Origin: Plantactinospora mayteni
GTDB lineage: Bacteria; Actinomycetota; Actinomycetes; Mycobacteriales; Micromonosporaceae
Assembly: GCF_016862935.1 (NCBI RefSeq)
Contig: NZ_BONX01000012.1
Location: forward strand, 186,001 to 250,000
Direction of reading: 5' to 3'
Length of the DNA: 64,000 nt
Shown: positions 60,320 through 64,000 of the stretch, one piece after another
Layout of the letters: each line of letters opens with the position of its first letter
Numbering within the stretch: the stretch's first letter is position 1
Made by a program: the position numbers and the translations under genes
Notes under the pieces: model-generated
Databases searched by the model: none
Seen by the model: only the letters and a program-made list of their open reading frames with translations
What the model was told of the DNA's origin: nothing

Positions 60320-60964
60320 TCAGAACACCTGGCCCTGGATGTCCGGTACGACATCACGGAGCTTCTCCAGCGGGATCGCGCCCTGGCGCAGCACCCGGGG
60401 CACCTCGCCGGTGACGTCGACGATGGTGCTCGGCACCGGCTCCGGACACGGTCCCGCCTCCAGGTAGGCCCGCACCGCGTAGCCGAGGTGTTCGCGGGCC
60501 TCCTCGGCGGTCACCGCCGCCGGCTGGCCGGTCTTGTTCGCCGACGAGACGGCCATCGGCCCGGTCTCCCGGAGCACCTCCAGGGCGACCGGGTGCAGCG
60601 GCATGCGTACCGCCACCGTGCCGCCGGTGTCGCCGATGTCCCACTGGAGGCTCGGCGAGTGCTCGACCACGATCGTCAGCGCCCCGGGCCAGAACGCGTC
60701 GGCGAGGTCCCGGGCGGTGCTGGGCAGCATGAAGACCAGCCCGTCCAGCGTGCGCCGGGAGCCGACCAGCACCGGCGGCGGATGCTGCCGGTCCCGGCCC
60801 TTCGCGTTGAGCAGCGCCTTGACCGCGTACGGGGTGAACGCGTCCGCGCCGATCCCGTAGACCGTGTCGGTGGGGATCACGACCAGTTCGCCGTTCTTGA
60901 CCGCCTCGACGGCAGCGGCGACGCCTCGGTCACGGTCCGCCAGTGACCGGCAGTCGTAGAGCAT
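60320..60964 (-). CDS. L-threonylcarbamoyladenylate synthase (Sua5/YrdC)
   Basis: 214 aa. GELVVIPTDTVYGIGADAF at the start, HPPPVLVGSRR, FWPGALTIVVEHS, VRMPLHPVAL and MAVSSANKTGQPAA, all typical of YrdC. First step of t6A37 tRNA modification, from threonine, bicarbonate and ATP. The start may be ATG at 60964 or the adjacent GTG at 60967; upstream CAGACT (8 bp before the GTG) suggests a leaderless message from the GTG. Followed at once by the phosphatase gene. Confidence 0.92.
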   Translation of the reverse strand: MLYDCRSLADRDRGVAAAVEAVKNGELVVIPTDTVYGIGADAFTPYAVKALLNAKGRDRQHPPPVLVGSRRTLDGLVFMLPSTARDLADAFWPGALTIVVEHSPSLQWDIGDTGGTVAVRMPLHPVALEVLRETGPMAVSSANKTGQPAAVTAEEAREHLGYAVRAYLEAGPCPEPVPSTIVDVTGEVPRVLRQGAIPLEKLRDVVPDIQGQVF

Positions 60965-60985
60965 CACGAGGAGCCAGTCTGCCAC

Positions 60986-61069
60986 GCCGGAGTCCCTACC
61001 GTGGCATGGGGACTTCCGGCCGGTTACCGGCGGGCGCCGCCCCGGCGGGCGGTGCCGGAGCAGGGCCGG
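60986..61069. other. 84-bp gap with GC-rich hairpins after prmC
   Basis: No gene. GCCGGT-T-ACCGGC and longer GGCGGGC/GCCCGCC pairings could end prmC transcription; no T-run. Confidence 0.4.
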
Positions 61070-62011
61070 TCACCGGTGGACGTCGGCCCGGCGGGCGGTG
61101 GCGAAGCGGGGCCGTCCGACCAGGTCCGGATGGTCCTCGATCTCGACGAACCGGCCGTCGGCGCGCAGCAGGTCCGGAACCGCCGTGCCGTGCGTGTCGT
61201 CGTGCTCGACCCCGAACACCCCGCCCGGGCGGAGCAGCCGGGCTGCCCGGTCCAGCACCAGCCGGATCACCGCCAGCCCGTCCGGCCCGCCGAAGACCGC
61301 GTCCGCCGGGTCGTGCCCGGCCACGTCCGGCGGTACGGGGGTGCCGTCCGGCACGTACGGCGGATTGCAGAGCAGCACGTCCACCCGGCCGGCGTACCCG
61401 GACAGCAACTCCGGGTCGGCCACGTCCCCGGCCACCACCTCGATCGGCCGGTCACCGGCACCGGCCCGCTCGGCGGCGTTGCGGCGCAGCCAGTCGAGCG
61501 CCGGTGCGGCCCGCTCGACCGCGACCACCCGGGCCCCGGGCACCTCCTCGGCGACCGAGAGCGCGATCGCACCGCTGCCACTGCACAGGTCGACCACCAG
61601 CGGTCCGTTGCCGGCCAGGTCGGCGCCGGTCCGGCCCGCCCCGACCTGCCGGGCCCGCTCGATGCCCCAGCCGGCCAGCAGTTCGGTCTCGGGGCGGGGG
61701 ACGAAGACCCCGGGGCCGACCGCCAGCTCCAGATACCGGAACGCCGCCGAGCCGAGCAGGTGTTGGAGCGGCTCGTGCCGGGTACGCCGCTCGACCAGTT
61801 CGGCCAGCCGGTCCCGCTGCTCCGGGGTGAGCGGGTCGGCCACGGCCAGCGCACCGCGCGACACGCCGAGGACGTACGCCACCAGAAGCTCCGCCTCGGT
61901 CCGGGCCGGCCCGACACCGGCCCGGGCCAGCGCGGACGTCGCCGCCGCGACCGCGATCGACGGTCTGGTCCGTTCTGTCGCTTCGCGGGGATGCCGAGGA
62001 ATACGCGTCAC
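61070..62011 (-). CDS. prmC: Release factor glutamine methyltransferase (PrmC/HemK)
   Basis: 313 aa. N-terminal helical substrate domain (ALARAGVGPARTEAELLVAY, RRTRHEPLQHLLGSAAF, VFVPRPETELL), SAM-binding VVDLCSGSGAIALSVA and the NPPY catalytic motif in LLCNPPYVPDGTP. It methylates the GGQ Gln of release factors RF1/RF2. In many actinobacteria it follows prfA directly; here an antisense diguanylate cyclase separates them. GTG start with CATGAT 6 bp upstream; a longer frame above has no family match. Confidence 0.9.
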   Translation of the reverse strand: MTRIPRHPREATERTRPSIAVAAATSALARAGVGPARTEAELLVAYVLGVSRGALAVADPLTPEQRDRLAELVERRTRHEPLQHLLGSAAFRYLELAVGPGVFVPRPETELLAGWGIERARQVGAGRTGADLAGNGPLVVDLCSGSGAIALSVAEEVPGARVVAVERAAPALDWLRRNAAERAGAGDRPIEVVAGDVADPELLSGYAGRVDVLLCNPPYVPDGTPVPPDVAGHDPADAVFGGPDGLAVIRLVLDRAARLLRPGGVFGVEHDDTHGTAVPDLLRADGRFVEIEDHPDLVGRPRFATARRADVHR

Positions 62012-62017
62012 GACATA

Positions 62018-62023
62018 ATCATG
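62018..62023 (-). promoter_or_regulatory. Candidate -10 box, leaderless prmC
   Basis: CATGAT, 6 bp before the GTG at 62011. Confidence 0.45.
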
Positions 62024-62184
62024 AAACGTCGGACGGGAATCATCGCGTTGCGGGCGCGTTTCCACCCCGGATCGACTGGGTGCGCAGACCGGTCGAGCGT
62101 CCCCGGAGGGCACCGTGGCTCCGGGCGACCGGTCGGCTCCTCGACCCGACGGGGGCTGGCTGGCGAAGGCGATGGAGGTTGTGC

Positions 62185-63744
62185 GTGAGTTGGCTCGACC
62201 GGGTCGGTGACCGGGCCGAGGAGTTGAGACACGCCCGTTCCCTCATGGAGAGCAGCCGATCCGCCGAGGCATGTCTGATCTTCGAACGGGTGGTCCACAC
62301 CACCGACGACCCGTATTCTCGGGCCGACGCGTTGCTCCAGCGGCTCTCCGCGATCCTCAACCTGGGCCGTACCGCCGAATACACCCGGGCGGTGGAGCAG
62401 GCCTTCGACGCGGCCCGGGACCTGCCCGAGCCGTACCTGCACGGGCACCTGCACGCCCTGGCCGCGCTGGCCGCGCACAACCAGGGCGCGCCGGACCGCT
62501 GCGTCACCCACCTGGTCCGGGGTGCCCGGGCGCTCGGCTCGGTGGACGACCCCGACCAGGAGACCGCCTGGGGCTGGCACGACCTGGCGATGGCCTACTC
62601 CTACCTCAGCTTCCACGGCTACGCCCTGGGCGCCATCGAGCGGGCCCGCCGGCTCGGGCTGGCCGCCGGCATCCCCGAGGAGACCTTCGCCGCGCCCGGC
62701 ATCCGGCTGCGCAACGCCGTCGCGCTGGACCACCACGGGGACAGCGACGGCTGCCTGCGGGTGCTCCGGGACGTCGGCTGTGACCTGGATCGGTTCGTCG
62801 AGGCTGGCACCGCGGGCCAGTTGCGGCCGAGCAGCCGGGCGGCATACGGGTACGCGCTCGCTCGGCAGGCCGCGCTCGGTGCCGCGACCGGCCGGTCGGC
62901 CGTACCGGAACTCGATCCCGACTGGCTGCTCGGCAACGGCGGGGACAGCGCGCGTACCCGGGACATGCGGCAGCTCGGCGGGGCGTGCCTGGCCATCGCC
63001 GCCGGTCGACCGGCGGAGGCGCTGGCCCGGCTGGAGACCGTGCAGGTCTCGGCCGAGACGCTGGGCGCGGCCGAACTCGCCCGGCTCTCCAGCCTGGCGT
63101 ACGCCGGGGTCGGCGACCACGCGGCGGCGCACCGGGCCGACCGGTACGCGTTCCGGCTGGCGACCCAGCGCAACGACCGACTCCGGGACGTCTACGTGGA
63201 CGGCGTCGCGGCCCGGATCGAGCACGAGGAGATGCGCCGGGAGGCAGCTCGCTACGAGGGCGAGGCGCTGACCGACCCGCTCACCGGGCTGCCCAACCGC
63301 CGCCGGCTGGAGCGCCACGTCGCCGGGATGGTCGGCCGGGGCGAGCGGGCGGTGATCGGCGTGGTCGACCTCGACGGCTTCAAGGCGGTGAACACCTCGC
63401 ACGGGCACCACTCGGGTGACCTGGTGCTGCAACGGATCGCCGGGGTGGTCAACCGGGTGATGCGGCGCGGCGACTTCGTGGCCCGGTACGGGGGCGACGA
63501 GTTCGTGGTGGTGCTGCCCGGCGCCGGGATGACCGAGGCGGCTGAGGTGGGCCGGCGGATCAGCGCGGCGGTCGCCGCCGAGGACTGGGAGTCGATCATC
63601 CCCGGCACCCCGGTCGGGGTGAGCGTCGGCTTCGCCGAGGTGCACGGCTCCGGTACCGGGCTGCGGGACGCGCTGAGCGTCGCCTTCGAGCTGGCCGACC
63701 GGGAGATGTCCCGAGCCAAGGCCGGGCCGGGGGCCACCCGATGA
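62185..63744 (+). CDS. Diguanylate cyclase with N-terminal TPR-like helical repeats
   Basis: 519 aa. Residues about 1-345 are alpha-helical repeat-like (SRADALLQRLSAILNLGRT, WGWHDLAMAYSYLSFHGYAL, ARLSSLAYAGVGDHAAAHRA), resembling TPR. The GGDEF domain follows (LTDPLTGLPNRRRLERHV) with intact RYGGDEFVVVLPG at about 436-440 and an RRGD inhibitory site five residues before it. It should make c-di-GMP from GTP and be feedback-inhibited. No membrane helix, so cytoplasmic. GTG with GGAGG 6 bp upstream; a longer start is unlikely. Opposite strand to prfA and prmC, between them. Confidence 0.9.
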   Translation: MSWLDRVGDRAEELRHARSLMESSRSAEACLIFERVVHTTDDPYSRADALLQRLSAILNLGRTAEYTRAVEQAFDAARDLPEPYLHGHLHALAALAAHNQGAPDRCVTHLVRGARALGSVDDPDQETAWGWHDLAMAYSYLSFHGYALGAIERARRLGLAAGIPEETFAAPGIRLRNAVALDHHGDSDGCLRVLRDVGCDLDRFVEAGTAGQLRPSSRAAYGYALARQAALGAATGRSAVPELDPDWLLGNGGDSARTRDMRQLGGACLAIAAGRPAEALARLETVQVSAETLGAAELARLSSLAYAGVGDHAAAHRADRYAFRLATQRNDRLRDVYVDGVAARIEHEEMRREAARYEGEALTDPLTGLPNRRRLERHVAGMVGRGERAVIGVVDLDGFKAVNTSHGHHSGDLVLQRIAGVVNRVMRRGDFVARYGGDEFVVVLPGAGMTEAAEVGRRISAAVAAEDWESIIPGTPVGVSVGFAEVHGSGTGLRDALSVAFELADREMSRAKAGPGATR

Positions 63745-63843
63745 GCCAGCCGGCGCCCACGCCACCCGGTGAGCCAGCCGGCGCCCACGCCACCCGGTGA
63801 GCCAGCCGGCGCCCACCCAGGCGCCAGCCGGGCCACCCGGTGA
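63742..63843 (+). repeat. 28-bp tandem repeats beginning with the diguanylate cyclase stop
   Basis: Units start TGAGCCAGCCGGCGCCCAC at 63742, 63770 and 63798; the third is expanded to 43 bp and a partial TGAGC follows. The first TGA is the gene's stop. A 28-bp period places TGA in all three frames. Confidence 0.9.
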
Positions 63844-63855
63844 GCGGGGTGTGGC

Positions 63856-64000
63856 TCAGCGACGGGACAGCTCGGTCTCGCCGGCCAGCCGGGCCGAGCG
63901 GTCCGCCTCGGCGAGCGCGTCGAGCACCCCGTCCAGCTCACCGGCGAGCGCCAGGTCGAGGTTGTACGCCGTGTAGCCGATCCGGTGGTCCGTGATCCGG
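63856..64000 (-). CDS. prfA: Peptide chain release factor 1, C-terminal end (partial)
   Basis: The frame runs out of the window at 64000. The 48 visible residues [20 protein letters not shown] through [19 protein letters not shown] match the C-terminus of RF1 (RVTDHRI and TxYNLD). RF1 terminates translation at UAA and UAG. prmC, which modifies it, lies 1.8 kb downstream on the same strand. Fewer than 60 codons are inside the window, so it is easily missed. Confidence 0.85.
   Translation of the reverse strand, partial: RITDHRIGYTAYNLDLALAGELDGVLDALAEADRSARLAGETELSRR

Overview
The window is very high-GC actinomycete DNA and looks like a Micromonosporaceae-type chromosome. The evidence is abundant GTG starts, NucS as the mismatch endonuclease, a complete F1Fo ATP synthase locus, an actinobacterial MurA with Asp in place of the active-site Cys, LCP proteins, PduO-type cobalamin adenosyltransferase and the prfA/prmC/sua5 neighbourhood. 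Genus is inference only. No rRNA, tRNA, CRISPR array or intact insertion sequence was found.

Region 1 (1-18682) is an extracellular polysaccharide locus in two blocks. Block A has the end of a sugar epimerase, a zinc-finger C-methyltransferase, a GT2 glycosyltransferase and a Wzx-like flippase. Block B has a GT4, a Wzz-like chain-length protein, a Wzy/ligase-like polymerase and three GT2 enzymes, mostly with 1-7 bp stop/start overlaps. Between the blocks lie a two-gene toxin-antitoxin-like module, a uridine kinase remnant and two large secreted PQQ-type sugar dehydrogenases. The 469-bp divergent region before block B is packed with inverted repeats.

Region 2 (18761-29695) has hydrolases, three tandem secreted FG-GAP/Ig proteins, a fused double hydroxyacyl-CoA dehydrogenase, an FHA protein, an aldehyde dehydrogenase and a methyltransferase. 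Region 3 (29702-31641) is a redox-flavoured cassette: a Cys-rich double-psi-barrel protein, a Tat-exported protein and a MauE/DoxX membrane protein behind a near-consensus AT-rich promoter. Region 4 (31845-44254) holds an AlkZ-like protein with a coupled 17-codon leader ORF, NucS, a DUF4126 protein, a CE4 deacetylase, an ABC exporter, a hydroxybutyryl-CoA dehydrogenase, MurA, a cobalamin adenosyltransferase, a VOC protein, a two-component system and a methyltransferase.

Region 5 (44373-57069, all minus strand) is glyA - atpI-like - atpZ-like - atpB-E-F-H-A-G-D, then a strong intrinsic terminator, two tandem LCP genes, atpC and a DUF2550 gene. Epsilon is therefore separated from the rest of the ATP synthase operon. 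Region 6 (57205-64000) has a class A penicillin-binding protein, a phosphotyrosine phosphatase, Sua5, PrmC, an antisense diguanylate cyclase and the end of prfA.

Two themes recur. At least 17 start codons have a TANNNT/CANNNT box exactly 6-7 bp upstream and little or no ribosome-binding site, as expected for leaderless mRNAs. At five loci the gene's stop codon lies inside a short tandem repeat, so each repeat carries its own TGA.
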